A stretch of 37,895 bases of DNA. Source: Rubellimicrobium sp. (GTDB taxonomy: Bacteria > Pseudomonadota > Alphaproteobacteria > Rhodobacterales > Rhodobacteraceae). Below the pieces are notes generated by a model. The model worked only from the letters and a program-made list of their open reading frames with translations. It searched no databases and was not told the DNA's origin. Positions 26,007 to 36,057 of this stretch are shown here, one piece after another; within the stretch, counting starts at the first letter, position 1, and the number at the start of each line of letters is the position of its first letter. The stretch covers positions 1 through 37,895 of the forward strand of contig JAFIEN010000004.1 of the NCBI GenBank assembly GCA_020832515.1. Direction: 5' to 3'. Position numbers and translations under genes: made by a program.

Positions 26007-28142
26007 ATGCGGCGGCGAAACGTGCAGTTCAGGATCGGGGCAAGTGTGATCGCCCTTTCGCTTGTGATGCCGGCATCGGCACAGGACCGGGGCGTCAGTT
26101 ACACGCTCTACGGCACGCCCGGCCTGATCGAGATGCCCTCGGCGATCAGCGCGAACGACGGCGAGATCGTGGGCAACATCGGCTATACCGGCACCGAGCT
26201 GCGCAATTCGTTCACTTTCCAGATCACGCCGCGCCTGTCGGGCACCTTCCGCTATGCCGGTATCGACGATTTCGAGGGGCCGGACACGCGGCGCTATTTC
26301 GACCGCTCGTTCGACCTGCGCTTCCGGATCACCGATGAAGGCGACTGGATGCCGATGATCGCCGTCGGACTGCAGGATTTCCTTGGCACCGGGATTTACG
26401 GTGCCGAATATGTGGTCGCGACCAAGACCATGTCGGATTCGCTGCGGGTCACCGGCGGGATCGGCTGGGGTCGATTCGGCACCTACAACAGTTTCGACAA
26501 TCCGCTTGGCGCGATCAGCTCGTCCTTCAACGACCGGCCCGATATCATCGGCAACGAAAGCATGGGCGGCGAGCTGTCGTGGGATACATGGTTCCGCGGT
26601 GATGCGGCGCTGTTCGGCGGGCTGGAATGGGCCGCCTCCGAGCAACTGACGGTGAAGGTCGAGTATTCATCGGACGACGGCTATCGCAATCTGCAGGGGG
26701 AACGGCTTTTCGACCGCGAGATCCCGCTGAACTTCGGCCTGACCTACCGCCCTGCGCCCGGATTTCAGACCAGTGCCGCGCTTCTTTACGGCAACCAGCT
26801 CGCGCTTTCGGGGACGATTCTCGTCAATCCCGGAAACCGGCCCTTCGCCGACGGGATGGACATTCCGCCGCCGCCGGTTCTGGTCCGGCCCGGCGGGGCC
26901 GCCGCCGCGCAAAGCTGGGATACCGGTGCCCGCCCGCCCGAGGACGTCACGGCTGCCGTGCGCAGCGCCTTGCGGGCCGAAGGGATCGAGCTGAACAGCA
27001 TCGAATTCACGGGCACATCGGTGCGCCTGCGCTATACCAACACGCGCTACCGCACCGAGGCGCAGGCAATGGGGCGGGTGGCGCGGGTCCTGACGCGCGA
27101 GCTTCCCCCGTCGATCGAGACATTCCACCTTGAACCGATGCAGCGCGGCATCCCGTTGTCGCAAGCCAGCCTTGCGCGCACCGATGTCGAATTTTTCGAA
27201 ACCCGCCCCGGCGGGTCCGAGCAGATGCTTGCACGGGCAGGTCTGTCGGATGCCGGTTCCGCGGCCGGACTGGCCACCGTGCCACCCGTCAGCGACGCAT
27301 TCACCTGGGGCGTGGCCCCCTATGTGCGGTTGTCCTACTTCGGCGGGAATGCGCCGGTGGTCTATCACGTCGGGGCCGAGGCCTCGGCCACCTACCGCTT
27401 CCGGCCCGATCTTGTCCTGAGCGGGGCCGTGTCGCAGCGCCTCGTGACCAACAGCGGCAACATCTTCCCGATCGACGAGTCCGAGGCACCGGTGCCGGTG
27501 GTCCGGCGCAATGCCGCTCTTTATATTCAGGAGGGCAATCCGGGCATCGAATATCTGACGCTGGCCCATTACGGCCGGCCCGGCGGCGATCTCTACAGCC
27601 GGGTAACCGTCGGTTATCTCGAACGGATGTACGGCGGCCTGTCGACCGAGCTTCTGTGGAAGCCCGTTGACAGCAACTGGGCACTCGGGGCCGAGGTCAA
27701 CTATGCCGTGCAGCGCGATTTCGACATGCTGTTCGGCCTGCGCGACTACGATATCGTCACCGGACATGCCTCGCTCTATTACAATTTTCCCGGTGATTTT
27801 CATGTCCGGCTGGATGTAGGTCGATACCTTGCCGGCGATTGGGGCGGCACCGTCACGCTTGATCGTGAATTTGCGAACGGCTGGAAGGTGGGTGCCTATG
27901 CCACCCTGACCGACATGCCGTTCGAGGAATTCGGCGAAGGCTCGTTCGACCGGGGCATCCGCCTGACGATCCCGACGGATTTCATCATCGGCCAACCCAA
28001 TCGGCGGACCATCGATACGGCGATCAGCTCGCTCACACGTGACGGGGGTGCGCGGCTGCGGGTGGACGGGCGTCTTTACGACACCGTCAGGGCCGGCCAT
28101 TACGACGCGCTGTCGGACAGCATGGGCAGGTTCTGGAGGTGA
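26007..28142 (+). CDS. YjbH-family outer-membrane exopolysaccharide-associated protein
   Basis: Signal peptide; YTLYGTPGLIEMPSAISANDGEIVGNIGYTGTELRNSFTFQITPRLSGTFRYAGI; YNSFDNPLGAISSSFNDRP; DLYSRVTVGYLERMYGGLSTELLWKPV. Confidence 0.88.
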   Translation: MRRRNVQFRIGASVIALSLVMPASAQDRGVSYTLYGTPGLIEMPSAISANDGEIVGNIGYTGTELRNSFTFQITPRLSGTFRYAGIDDFEGPDTRRYFDRSFDLRFRITDEGDWMPMIAVGLQDFLGTGIYGAEYVVATKTMSDSLRVTGGIGWGRFGTYNSFDNPLGAISSSFNDRPDIIGNESMGGELSWDTWFRGDAALFGGLEWAASEQLTVKVEYSSDDGYRNLQGERLFDREIPLNFGLTYRPAPGFQTSAALLYGNQLALSGTILVNPGNRPFADGMDIPPPPVLVRPGGAAAAQSWDTGARPPEDVTAAVRSALRAEGIELNSIEFTGTSVRLRYTNTRYRTEAQAMGRVARVLTRELPPSIETFHLEPMQRGIPLSQASLARTDVEFFETRPGGSEQMLARAGLSDAGSAAGLATVPPVSDAFTWGVAPYVRLSYFGGNAPVVYHVGAEASATYRFRPDLVLSGAVSQRLVTNSGNIFPIDESEAPVPVVRRNAALYIQEGNPGIEYLTLAHYGRPGGDLYSRVTVGYLERMYGGLSTELLWKPVDSNWALGAEVNYAVQRDFDMLFGLRDYDIVTGHASLYYNFPGDFHVRLDVGRYLAGDWGGTVTLDREFANGWKVGAYATLTDMPFEEFGEGSFDRGIRLTIPTDFIIGQPNRRTIDTAISSLTRDGGARLRVDGRLYDTVRAGHYDALSDSMGRFWR

Positions 28143-28807
28143 AACGGATGCGCTCGACCCTTGTGGCCGTGGTTGCGGCCCTCACCCTGTCTGGCTGCGG
28201 AGAGCAGAGCGGTGGCGAACGGCTGTTGGGGACGGTGACGTCCGTCCTGCCGGCCTTCCTTGCCTCGGCGGATGTTGGCGATGCCAGGGGTGTTCCTGCC
28301 GGTTTCACGCCCGAGGCGATTGCCGAGAATCCCCGGAACTACGTCCTTGTGACCATCGCCGCACTTGGCATCACAGAACCTGCGCGCCTGGTCGCATCGA
28401 ACGGTCGGGACGAAACCTTCGTCAGCCAGTCCGGCTTTACTGCCGCCTTTCGCGACGGCGTGCTCGTGGCGACGCGGGGTCTGTTGCACGATCTGCATTC
28501 GGCCGACGCGCCCGATCTGCGCGCCGCCCTGCGGGCCGGAGGCGGCGCGCACCGGCGGCAGTCCGAATCGCTGGATGCCTTCGACGCGATCGTGCCTGCA
28601 AGCTACGATTGCATCGTCACCCGCGGCGAGATGGAGGACATCAATCTTGGTGTCCGCACCCAGCGCCTGCAGCGTTTCGACGAACGCTGCCAGGGCTCGG
28701 GCGTCATCTTCGAAAACCTCTACTGGGTCGATGGCAGCGGCGAGATTGTGGCATCCCGTCAATACGTCTCGCCGACTGTTGCATATTTGCGTAGTAATCG
28801 GCTTTGA
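28139..28807 (+). CDS. YjbF-family exopolysaccharide lipoprotein (GTG start 28139 or ATG 28148)
   Basis: Lipobox-like LTLSGCGEQ; NYVLVTIAALGITEPARLVASNGRDETFVSQSGFTAAFRDGVLVATRGLLHDLHSADAPDL; overlaps yjbH-like stop. Confidence 0.8.
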   Translation: MKRMRSTLVAVVAALTLSGCGEQSGGERLLGTVTSVLPAFLASADVGDARGVPAGFTPEAIAENPRNYVLVTIAALGITEPARLVASNGRDETFVSQSGFTAAFRDGVLVATRGLLHDLHSADAPDLRAALRAGGGAHRRQSESLDAFDAIVPASYDCIVTRGEMEDINLGVRTQRLQRFDERCQGSGVIFENLYWVDGSGEIVASRQYVSPTVAYLRSNRL

Positions 28808-28843
28808 ATGAGAAACGGTGCCGGACTGACTTGGACATCCCGC

Positions 28844-28872
28844 TTGAGTCGGGCATTCAATGCGAGTATAGC
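28844..28872 (+). promoter_or_regulatory. Putative sigma70 promoter (TTGAGT-17 bp-TATAGC)
   Basis: TTGAGT 28844-28849, 17-bp spacer, TATAGC 28867-28872, about 37 bp upstream of the small ORF at 28909. Confidence 0.55.
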
Positions 28873-28908
28873 GGTATCCAACGCTGATTTATCAACTGGA
28901 GTACACTC

Positions 28909-29133
28909 ATGCGCCTGACCAAAACCCTCGTCGCCGCGGCCTCTGCCTCGATGATCGCCACCGCCGGCTTCGCTGGCGGCTTTGCTCCTCCGGTCGTCCA
29001 GCCCGACATCGTCGTGATCGAGCCCGTCGAAGCCGTCTCGACTTGGGGCATTGTGCTGCCGATCGCCGCTCTCGTGCTGCTGGCTGCTCTGGCCGCCTCG
29101 TCGAGCAGCTCGGACTCGGGCACCGAATCCTGA
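28909..29133 (+). CDS. Small exported protein with signal peptide, single TM and Ser-rich tail (74 aa), candidate YjbE/GfcA-like partner
   Basis: MRLTKTLVAAASASMIATAGFAGGF...TWGIVLPIAALVLLAALAASSSSSDSGTES; SD-like GGAG upstream; flanked by promoter and terminator. Confidence 0.75.
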   Translation: MRLTKTLVAAASASMIATAGFAGGFAPPVVQPDIVVIEPVEAVSTWGIVLPIAALVLLAALAASSSSSDSGTES

Positions 29134-29164
29134 TCTAGGGTTTCGGGTTAACCAATTGGTTGGG

Positions 29165-29195
29165 AAAGGCGGGCAAATGCCCGCCTTTCCTCGTT
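29165..29195 (+). terminator. Rho-independent-type terminator of the small exported protein gene
   Basis: Perfect 10-bp stem AAAGGCGGGC-AAAT-GCCCGCCTTT followed by CCTCGTTTT. Confidence 0.75.
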
Positions 29196-29289
29196 TTGGC
29201 GCCCCGCAATGCGGCGCGACCTGCTGCTACATGCCTGCGGAGCACGCGCCTTGACGGTGGCTGCCCGATCCGGTCGGCGCATGATGCCC

Positions 29290-30312
29290 TTAGCGGCGCA
29301 CCATCATCGCAAGTCGAATGAGCATCCTTTCGACCAGTGCGTGAGGCGGCGCCTGGCTGGATGAGCGAAGCTGCAGATCCGTCTCGACCAGCAGCCCGAT
29401 CGCTGATTCCAGCCTTGCCCCACCCCAAAGACCGGCCTGCCGGATGACCGCATCCCGCCGCGGCCCGCCGACCGGCGGGCGCAGCCGTGCCGCCCCCTGT
29501 CCCGGCCCGCCCGGGTCGCTGGCCGCCTGGTGCAGACGCCGGAAATGGCGCAGGGCAGCGACGCAGATCGCGACCGGCCCCACCCCCTGGGCGTAAAGCC
29601 GCCGAAGTACCGCCGCGATTTCGCCGCTGCGCCCTTCGGCGACGATGGCCAGAAGCGAATCAGGTTCGGCCTCGGACGATCGCGGCGCCACCGCCTCGAT
29701 ATCCTCGATCGTCACATCGGCAGGATCGCCGATCTTGTAGAGGCCAAGCTTCTCGATCGTCTGACGGAAATCGCCCGGGTCAAGGTCGCGCGCAAGGCCG
29801 CTCAGCACCGTGCGTGCCTCGGCCCCGACCCGCTCGAGCCCGGCCTTGGCAAGCAGGCCTGCAATCTCTTCCGGGCCGGGCGGGTCGTCGTAAAGCACGA
29901 TCGAGACGGCCGCCCGGTGCCCTTCGAACAGCTTTCTCAGGGGCGAGGTGGCCTTCAACCCGCCGGCCGTGACGATCAGCACCGCATCGCCCTCGGCCCG
30001 GTCCTGAAGCGCGCTGCCCAGCACCGGCGCCAACCCGTCGGTCGCATCCTCGACCAGAACCACGCGGGGCCCGGGAAAGAAGCCCTGCGCCTTCAGCGCA
30101 TCCAGCACCAGCGCGGGATCCTTGCGCAGTTCGGCGCCCGGAATGCGGGTCAGGCGCAGCTCCACCTCGCCCTCGGGGCCGATCAGGCTGGCGATCACCT
30201 CTTTCCGCCGGGTGGCCACGCGCATTGCATCCTCGCCCGCGATCAGGGCGGCAGGCGTCTTTGGATCGGGCTTGCGCAGCCATGCGCTTGCGTCGCGGGA
30301 CGACAGCTTCAT
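29290..30312 (-). CDS. holA: DNA polymerase III subunit delta
   Basis: [93 protein letters not shown]. Confidence 0.9.
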   Translation of the reverse strand: MKLSSRDASAWLRKPDPKTPAALIAGEDAMRVATRRKEVIASLIGPEGEVELRLTRIPGAELRKDPALVLDALKAQGFFPGPRVVLVEDATDGLAPVLGSALQDRAEGDAVLIVTAGGLKATSPLRKLFEGHRAAVSIVLYDDPPGPEEIAGLLAKAGLERVGAEARTVLSGLARDLDPGDFRQTIEKLGLYKIGDPADVTIEDIEAVAPRSSEAEPDSLLAIVAEGRSGEIAAVLRRLYAQGVGPVAICVAALRHFRRLHQAASDPGGPGQGAARLRPPVGGPRRDAVIRQAGLWGGARLESAIGLLVETDLQLRSSSQAPPHALVERMLIRLAMMVRR

Positions 30313-30815
30313 TCCGTCGCCATGTCGGGTGTTGCGGCGATCAGGCGGGTGATGATCAGGTCGGCCAATTGCACGGCCAACCGGTCGCGTGCATCATCGG
30401 CGGCGCTGCGGGTGGCGACGGTGGTGCCGGTCGCGGAATAGCCGGTGAAGCTGGTGACTGTGCCCGCGGCGCGCACCGCGCCCGTGGCGCTGTCGGTCAG
30501 GGTGAATTCGGCCTTGCCCGGCAGGTTGAAGCGCGTGACTGACCCGCCGGGAGTGATGGCGGCCGAGACTTCGTCCACCTCGCTGCGGATGAACAGGCGA
30601 TAGGCCGGGCTTGCGGGCTGGCCCAGCCGCCGTGAAAGCGCCTCGCGCAGGCGGTAGTCGAAGACGGTGGTGTCGGCGGTCACGACCTCGACCTGCTCGC
30701 GGAATCCAAGGGCCGGGCCATCCGGGCCGAAGGCGGGGGCAAAGCCGCAGGCCCCCAGCGCAAGCAGGCAGCCCAGCAGGGCCGCCCGGCGCGTCGGTGC
30801 CTCAGGCAACCACAT
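30309..30815 (-). CDS. lptE: LPS assembly lipoprotein LptE
   Basis: Lipobox [28 protein letters not shown]; located between leuS and holA. Confidence 0.88.
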   Translation of the reverse strand: MWLPEAPTRRAALLGCLLALGACGFAPAFGPDGPALGFREQVEVVTADTTVFDYRLREALSRRLGQPASPAYRLFIRSEVDEVSAAITPGGSVTRFNLPGKAEFTLTDSATGAVRAAGTVTSFTGYSATGTTVATRSAADDARDRLAVQLADLIITRLIAATPDMATE

Positions 30816-33366
30816 TGACGATGCGACCCGGCACGACGATCAGCTTGCGCACCGCTGCCCCGTCCAACGCGCGCTGAACGGCCTCGTCGGCCATCACGCG
30901 GGCCTCGATCTCGGCGGGGACCATGTCCTTGGGCACAGTGATCTCGGACCGACGCTTGCCGTTGACCTGGATCGGCAGGGTGACCGTCTCCTCGACCAGC
31001 CAGACCGGGTCGGCCTTGGGCCAGGGGGTGGTGGCGACAAGGCCCTCGCCGCCCAGACGGTGCCAGATCTCTTCGGCCAGATGCGGGGTCATGGGCGACA
31101 TGAGCTGGCCCAGAATGCGCGCGGCCTGCCGTTTGACGCTGCGGCTGGCGGCGGATTTGCCCAGCGCGTTGGTGAAGGCGTAAAGGCGGGCGATGGCGGC
31201 GTTGAAGCCGAAGCTTTCGATCCCGACCGTCACCTCATGGATCGTCCGGTGCATCGCACGCAAAAGTGCGGCGTCCTCGGCCGGTTGGGCGTCCTCGGGG
31301 GCGCTGTCCAGCTCGGTCACCAGTCGCCAGACGCGGGCAAGGTGCTTTTCGGCGGCCTCGGCCCCGGAGGCGGTCCATTCCACATCGCGTTCGGGCGGGC
31401 TGTCGGACAGGACGAACCACCGCGCGGTATCGGCGCCGTAGTTCTCGACGATGCTGACCGGATCCACGACGTTCTTCTTGGATTTCGACATCTTGGCCGA
31501 GGGGATGACCTCGACCATCTCGCCCGTGGCCCTCAGCGCGCCGTTCTCGACCTCTTCGGGGAAGTGATAGACCGGCCGGTCCTGCGCGTCGCGCGTCATG
31601 TAGATCTCATGCGTCACCATCCCTTGCGTGAACAGCGCATCGAAGGGTTCCACCGCCTTGGCGGGCAGGTGGCCGGTGATCTGCATCGCGCGGGCGAAGA
31701 AGCGGGAATAGAGGAGGTGCAGGATCGCATGTTCGATCCCGCCGATATACTGGTCCACGTTCATCCAGTAGTCGGCATCCTCCAGCACCGTGGGCGTGGT
31801 GGCGCGGGGCGCGGTGAAGCGGGCGAAGTACCAGCTGGAATCGACGAATGTGTCCATCGTATCCGTCTCGCGCCGGGCGGGCGCGCCGCAGGCCGGGCAG
31901 GCGCAATCGCGCCACGAGGGGTGACGGTCCAGCGGGTTGCCGGGGATGGAAAAGTCGATGGGCTGGCCATCCTCGTCATAGGGCAGGGCGATGGGCAGGT
32001 TCTCTTTCCGCTCGGGCACCACGCCGCAGGCATCGCAATGCACGACGGGGATCGGGCAGCCCCAATACCGCTGGCGCGACAGGCCCCAGTCGCGAAGGCG
32101 GAACTTGGTGACGCCCTTGCCGATGCCAAGCCCCTCGCAATGGGCGATGGCAGCCTCGACAGCCTCGGCCCCGGTCTGATGCTCGGCCCCGGCGAAGTTG
32201 CGGATGTAATGCACCGTCTGGTCCTTGGGCGGCACATAGGCCTCGGTCAACGGGGCCTCTTCCGCGCCATCGGCGACAAAGACCACCGGGATCGACAGAT
32301 CGTATTTCGTGGCGAAGTCGAAGTCGCGCTGATCATGCGCGGGCACGCCGAAGATCGCGCCGGTGCCGTAGTCCATCAGGATGAAGTTGGCGATGTAGAC
32401 CGGCAGCTCCCATGTTGGATCGAACGGATGCGCTGCCCGCAGCCCCGTATCGAAGCCCAACTTCTCGGCCTTCTCGATCGCCTCCTCGGTCGTTCCGCCG
32501 CGCCGCGCGGTGGCGCAGAAGGCGGCCACCTCGGGCCGTTCGCCCTCAAGCCGCTTGGCCAGCGGGTGATCGGGCGAGATGCCAAGGAAACTGGCCCCCA
32601 GAAGCGTGTCGGGGCGGGTGGTATAGACCTCGATCTGATCGAACCCCTCGGGTGCGTCCACCAGAGCGAAGGGAAACTGCAGGCCGCGCGACCGGCCGAT
32701 CCAGTTCGACTGCATCAGCCGCACCTTGGCGGGCCAGTCCTCGAGCCCGTCGAGCGCGGACAAAAGGTCCCCCGCGAAGTCCGAGATCTTGAAGAACCAC
32801 TGCGTCAGTTCCCGCCGCTCGACCTCGGCGCCCGATCGCCATCCCTTGCCGTCGATCACCTGCTCGTTCGCAAGTACGGTCATGTCGACCGGATCCCAGT
32901 TCACGACGGCATTCTTGCGATAGACGAGGCCGGCTTTCAGGAAATCGAGGAACAGGGCCTGCTGCTGGCCGTAATATTCGGGATCGCAGGTGGCGAATTC
33001 GCGGGTCCAGTCGATGGACAGGCCCAGAGGCTTCATCTGCGCGCGCATGTCGGCGATGTTCTGGTAGGTCCAGTCCTTGGGGTGGCCGCCGCTGGCCATC
33101 GCCGCATTCTCGGCCGGCATCCCGAAAGCGTCCCAGCCCATCGGGTGCAGGACATTGTGCCCGGTCGACAGCTTGTAGCGCGCGATCACGTCGCCCATCG
33201 TGTAGTTGCGCACATGGCCCATATGGATGCGCCCCGACGGATAGGGGAACATCTCGAGCACGTAATACTTGGGCTTGTCGGCGCTGCGATCAGCCTTGAA
33301 GACCTGGGCCTTGTCCCAGGCGGATTGCCACTTCGCTTCGATCTGGGCGGCGGAATAGCGCTGCAT
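30802..33366 (-). CDS. leuS: Leucyl-tRNA synthetase
   Basis: [22 protein letters not shown] (HIGH region); [12 protein letters not shown] (KMSKS); [15 protein letters not shown]. Confidence 0.98.
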   Translation of the reverse strand: MQRYSAAQIEAKWQSAWDKAQVFKADRSADKPKYYVLEMFPYPSGRIHMGHVRNYTMGDVIARYKLSTGHNVLHPMGWDAFGMPAENAAMASGGHPKDWTYQNIADMRAQMKPLGLSIDWTREFATCDPEYYGQQQALFLDFLKAGLVYRKNAVVNWDPVDMTVLANEQVIDGKGWRSGAEVERRELTQWFFKISDFAGDLLSALDGLEDWPAKVRLMQSNWIGRSRGLQFPFALVDAPEGFDQIEVYTTRPDTLLGASFLGISPDHPLAKRLEGERPEVAAFCATARRGGTTEEAIEKAEKLGFDTGLRAAHPFDPTWELPVYIANFILMDYGTGAIFGVPAHDQRDFDFATKYDLSIPVVFVADGAEEAPLTEAYVPPKDQTVHYIRNFAGAEHQTGAEAVEAAIAHCEGLGIGKGVTKFRLRDWGLSRQRYWGCPIPVVHCDACGVVPERKENLPIALPYDEDGQPIDFSIPGNPLDRHPSWRDCACPACGAPARRETDTMDTFVDSSWYFARFTAPRATTPTVLEDADYWMNVDQYIGGIEHAILHLLYSRFFARAMQITGHLPAKAVEPFDALFTQGMVTHEIYMTRDAQDRPVYHFPEEVENGALRATGEMVEVIPSAKMSKSKKNVVDPVSIVENYGADTARWFVLSDSPPERDVEWTASGAEAAEKHLARVWRLVTELDSAPEDAQPAEDAALLRAMHRTIHEVTVGIESFGFNAAIARLYAFTNALGKSAASRSVKRQAARILGQLMSPMTPHLAEEIWHRLGGEGLVATTPWPKADPVWLVEETVTLPIQVNGKRRSEITVPKDMVPAEIEARVMADEAVQRALDGAAVRKLIVVPGRIVNVVA

Positions 33367-33432
33367 CGGTTCGGAACTTTCCTGCACGGGAAGGATCGGC
33401 CGGGTGCGCCCCGGACCTGCGGGTCGCGCCGG

Positions 33433-33882
33433 TTATAGCCCGCGATCCTGGATCCGCAACTGCCGCGCGCGGGACAGGATCGCATCCTCGACCGCGCGCT
33501 GGGTGTCGGGCGACACAGGGCCCGAACGGGTAGCCAGCGCCACGTTCAGCGCACGCGCATCAAGCGCGGGGTCCGAGATATGGACCGTGGCGCGGTAGGC
33601 CGTGCCGCCGCCGGGGGGCGTGCCGAAGCCGGTGACGATCACGCCGGTGAACGGATCGACGCTTTCGATGGGCAGGAAGTTCAGCACATCAAGCGAGGCC
33701 TGCCAGAGATACCGGTTCACGGCCACGCTTTCGGCACCGCGCGTTCGGGTGGCCTCGGCGGTGGTGGTGGCGGGTGGTGTACGGTTTCCGGCGAAGGGGG
33801 AACTGCCGCCGCAACCTGCAAGAACCGGCACAACACCCGCAAGCAGAAGCAGGTGGAGGTTGCGGAAGGTGAATGCGGTCAC
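33433..33882 (-). CDS. DUF3576-type lipoprotein (GTG start)
   Basis: LLLAGVVPVLAGCGGSSPF lipobox; VNRYLWQASLDVLNFLPIESVDPFTGVIVTGFGTPPGGG...VYRATVHI pattern; upstream of leuS. Confidence 0.8.
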   Translation of the reverse strand: MTAFTFRNLHLLLLAGVVPVLAGCGGSSPFAGNRTPPATTTAEATRTRGAESVAVNRYLWQASLDVLNFLPIESVDPFTGVIVTGFGTPPGGGTAYRATVHISDPALDARALNVALATRSGPVSPDTQRAVEDAILSRARQLRIQDRGL

Positions 33883-33993
33883 AGGACGTCCCCTTCGACG
33901 GAAGCGTTTGCTTCCCAACAGATGTAGCCGAGCGCCGGGTTGGTCACAAGCCCTGTGCCGGATACCCCGGCGGCCCTCCAAACCCCTGTTGCC

Positions 33994-34025
33994 AAAAAGA
34001 AAGAGCGGCCCCGAAGGACCGCTCT
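33994..34025 (-). terminator. Rho-independent terminator of porin gene
   Basis: Minus strand: AGAGCGGTCC-TTCG-GGGCCGCTCT followed by TTCTTTTT. Confidence 0.85.
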
Positions 34026-34047
34026 GACTTTTGCCTTGAGGAGGCGA

Positions 34048-35091
34048 TCAGAACGAGAAGTTCAGCTCGACCGTCGCACCGGCCATCAGCTCGGGATCGC
34101 CGATCTCGTCGTTGAGACCGTTGTTCTCGTCGTCGGCGAAGGCGACGAGGAGCGATGCACCACCGCCCAGGTCGTAGGTCGCGGCAACATAGTAGGCGTC
34201 GCCGTTGTCGAGGATACCGGCCATGACCATCAGGCCGTTGCCGACGTCATAGGAACCTTCGAGGCCGAAGACCCCATCGGCACCCTGGTCCACATCGTAG
34301 AAGGCGCTGACCGAGATGGGGCCGTCGGCGTAGTCAGCCGAGATACCCCAGCTGTCGTCGGAAACGCTGTTGCTGGTGTAGTAGGCACCGGCAGTAACCG
34401 GACCGATCGGATAGGACAGCGACACACCGACCGAGTTCTGGTCGCCATCGTCGAGGTAGGCCAGTTTCGCATCGGCACCGGCGAAGGAGGTCGAGACGGC
34501 AACACCGAAGATCTGCGGCGTCGGGCCGAACTCATCCTGATAGGCCAGCTGGAACCCGAAGTTGCCCAGATCGCCGCGGACATAGACCTGCATCGCGTCG
34601 AGGTCATTGTCGGTGAAGCGGTTGCCGTCGATGCCGACACCCCAGGACACCATCGCCTCGATGCCACCGAACATGACTTCACCGCGCAGCATCGCGTCGA
34701 ACTCAGCAGTGTCGAGGTGGATGTCCTTATCGTTGAAGCCGGCGACACCCGAACCGTCAACACCGTCCCACTCGCTCTCGGCGACCGGGTCGACGTCACC
34801 GAAGTACAGGCCGCCCATGTCGGTTTCAAGGAAGATGACGAAGCTGTCGGCCGACAGCGACTGACCAACGTTGCCGTCTGCGAATTCGAACGCGAAGGTC
34901 GCGCCGGCGGTCACGCCGTTGTCAAGCTCCTGCGAGAGCGTGACGTCAAGTTCGGCGCTCCAGTAGAAGTTGTCTTCGACGGTGTCGTTGTAGCCCAAGG
35001 TGGCCGAACCACCGAACGAGACTTCGGCCGCAGCGATGCCGGCGAACGACATGCCGAAGATCGAGGCCGAAGCGAGGAGGATGCGTTTCAT
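34048..35091 (-). CDS. Outer-membrane porin (Rhodobacter-type)
   Basis: Signal peptide MKRILLASASIFGMSFAGIAAAEVSFGGSATLGYNDT; acidic beta-barrel; terminal ATVELNFSF ending in Phe. Confidence 0.92.
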   Translation of the reverse strand: MKRILLASASIFGMSFAGIAAAEVSFGGSATLGYNDTVEDNFYWSAELDVTLSQELDNGVTAGATFAFEFADGNVGQSLSADSFVIFLETDMGGLYFGDVDPVAESEWDGVDGSGVAGFNDKDIHLDTAEFDAMLRGEVMFGGIEAMVSWGVGIDGNRFTDNDLDAMQVYVRGDLGNFGFQLAYQDEFGPTPQIFGVAVSTSFAGADAKLAYLDDGDQNSVGVSLSYPIGPVTAGAYYTSNSVSDDSWGISADYADGPISVSAFYDVDQGADGVFGLEGSYDVGNGLMVMAGILDNGDAYYVAATYDLGGGASLLVAFADDENNGLNDEIGDPELMAGATVELNFSF

Positions 35092-35335
35092 GATATTTCC
35101 CTCGTGGTTGCATTCCCAAGAATGCCAGTCCGACTAGCATTGAAGATGTGTTTGCGCCCCCGGGGCAGAACACTCAAGTCAATTGCTTTGGTGCGGGTCC
35201 GCTGCCATGAAATTGATGCAAGGGGGCCACACAGCTTCCCAGCGGGTGAGTGAGGCCCCTCGGGGACCGGCAGAACAGAGGCGGTCGGGCGCGTCCGGCG
35301 TGGCACGGGCGGCGCGTGACAGACAGGAGTGCGGT

Positions 35336-35995
35336 ATGGGATTATCCGATATTCGTCAACGGATTGCATCGGCGGCAAAGGCAGCGGGCCGGGATGCTGA
35401 CGAGATCACGCTGATCGCTGTGTCAAAGGTCCAGCCGGCCGAGCGGGTGGAGGCTGTCCTTGCAGAGGGTCACCGGATTTATGGCGAGAATCGGGTGCAG
35501 GAGGCTCAATCACGCTGGCCTCACTTTCTGGAGCGTTGGCCTGGAATCGCCTTGCATCTGATCGGTCCGCTGCAAACCAACAAGGCCCGCGCCGCGGTCG
35601 GGCTTTTCGGGGCGATCCACAGCGTCGACCGGATGCGCCTTGTGGAAACGCTGGCCCGACTTGCCGACGAGCGCGGGACGTCGCCCGATCTGTTCGTGCA
35701 GGTCAATACCGGGCAGGAGCCGCAGAAGGCCGGCTGTCTTCCGGCCGAGGCGGACGGGCTGGTCGAGGCGTGCCGCCGGCTGGGGCTGCCGATCCGCGGC
35801 TTGATGTGCATTCCGCCCGAGGCCGAAGACCCCGAGCCGCATTTCCGCGCCTTGGCCGGGATGGCTGTGCGCAACGGGCTGGCGGGCCTGTCGATGGGGA
35901 TGAGCGGCGATTTCGAGACGGCGATCGCCTGCGGTGCGACACATGTCCGGGTCGGCTCGGCCATTTTCGGCGCGCGAAAGGCGGCTGCGGGGTGA
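35336..35995 (+). CDS. YggS/PROSC-family pyridoxal-phosphate homeostasis protein
   Basis: ITLIAVSKVQPAERVEAVLAEGHRIYGENRVQEAQSRWP; LHLIGPLQTNKARAAVGLFGAIHSVDR; LSMGMSGDFETAIACGATHVRVGSAIFG. Confidence 0.95.
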   Translation: MGLSDIRQRIASAAKAAGRDADEITLIAVSKVQPAERVEAVLAEGHRIYGENRVQEAQSRWPHFLERWPGIALHLIGPLQTNKARAAVGLFGAIHSVDRMRLVETLARLADERGTSPDLFVQVNTGQEPQKAGCLPAEADGLVEACRRLGLPIRGLMCIPPEAEDPEPHFRALAGMAVRNGLAGLSMGMSGDFETAIACGATHVRVGSAIFGARKAAAG

Positions 35996-36057
35996 TCCAT
36001 CCGGGCGGGCCCCCAATCACGGCGTGACGCTGCACCCGGGAAGGAGCCCAAGATCAT

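Noticed and set aside
30667-33438. 923-aa plus-strand ORF
   Set aside because: Exact antisense of leuS, an unambiguous housekeeping gene.
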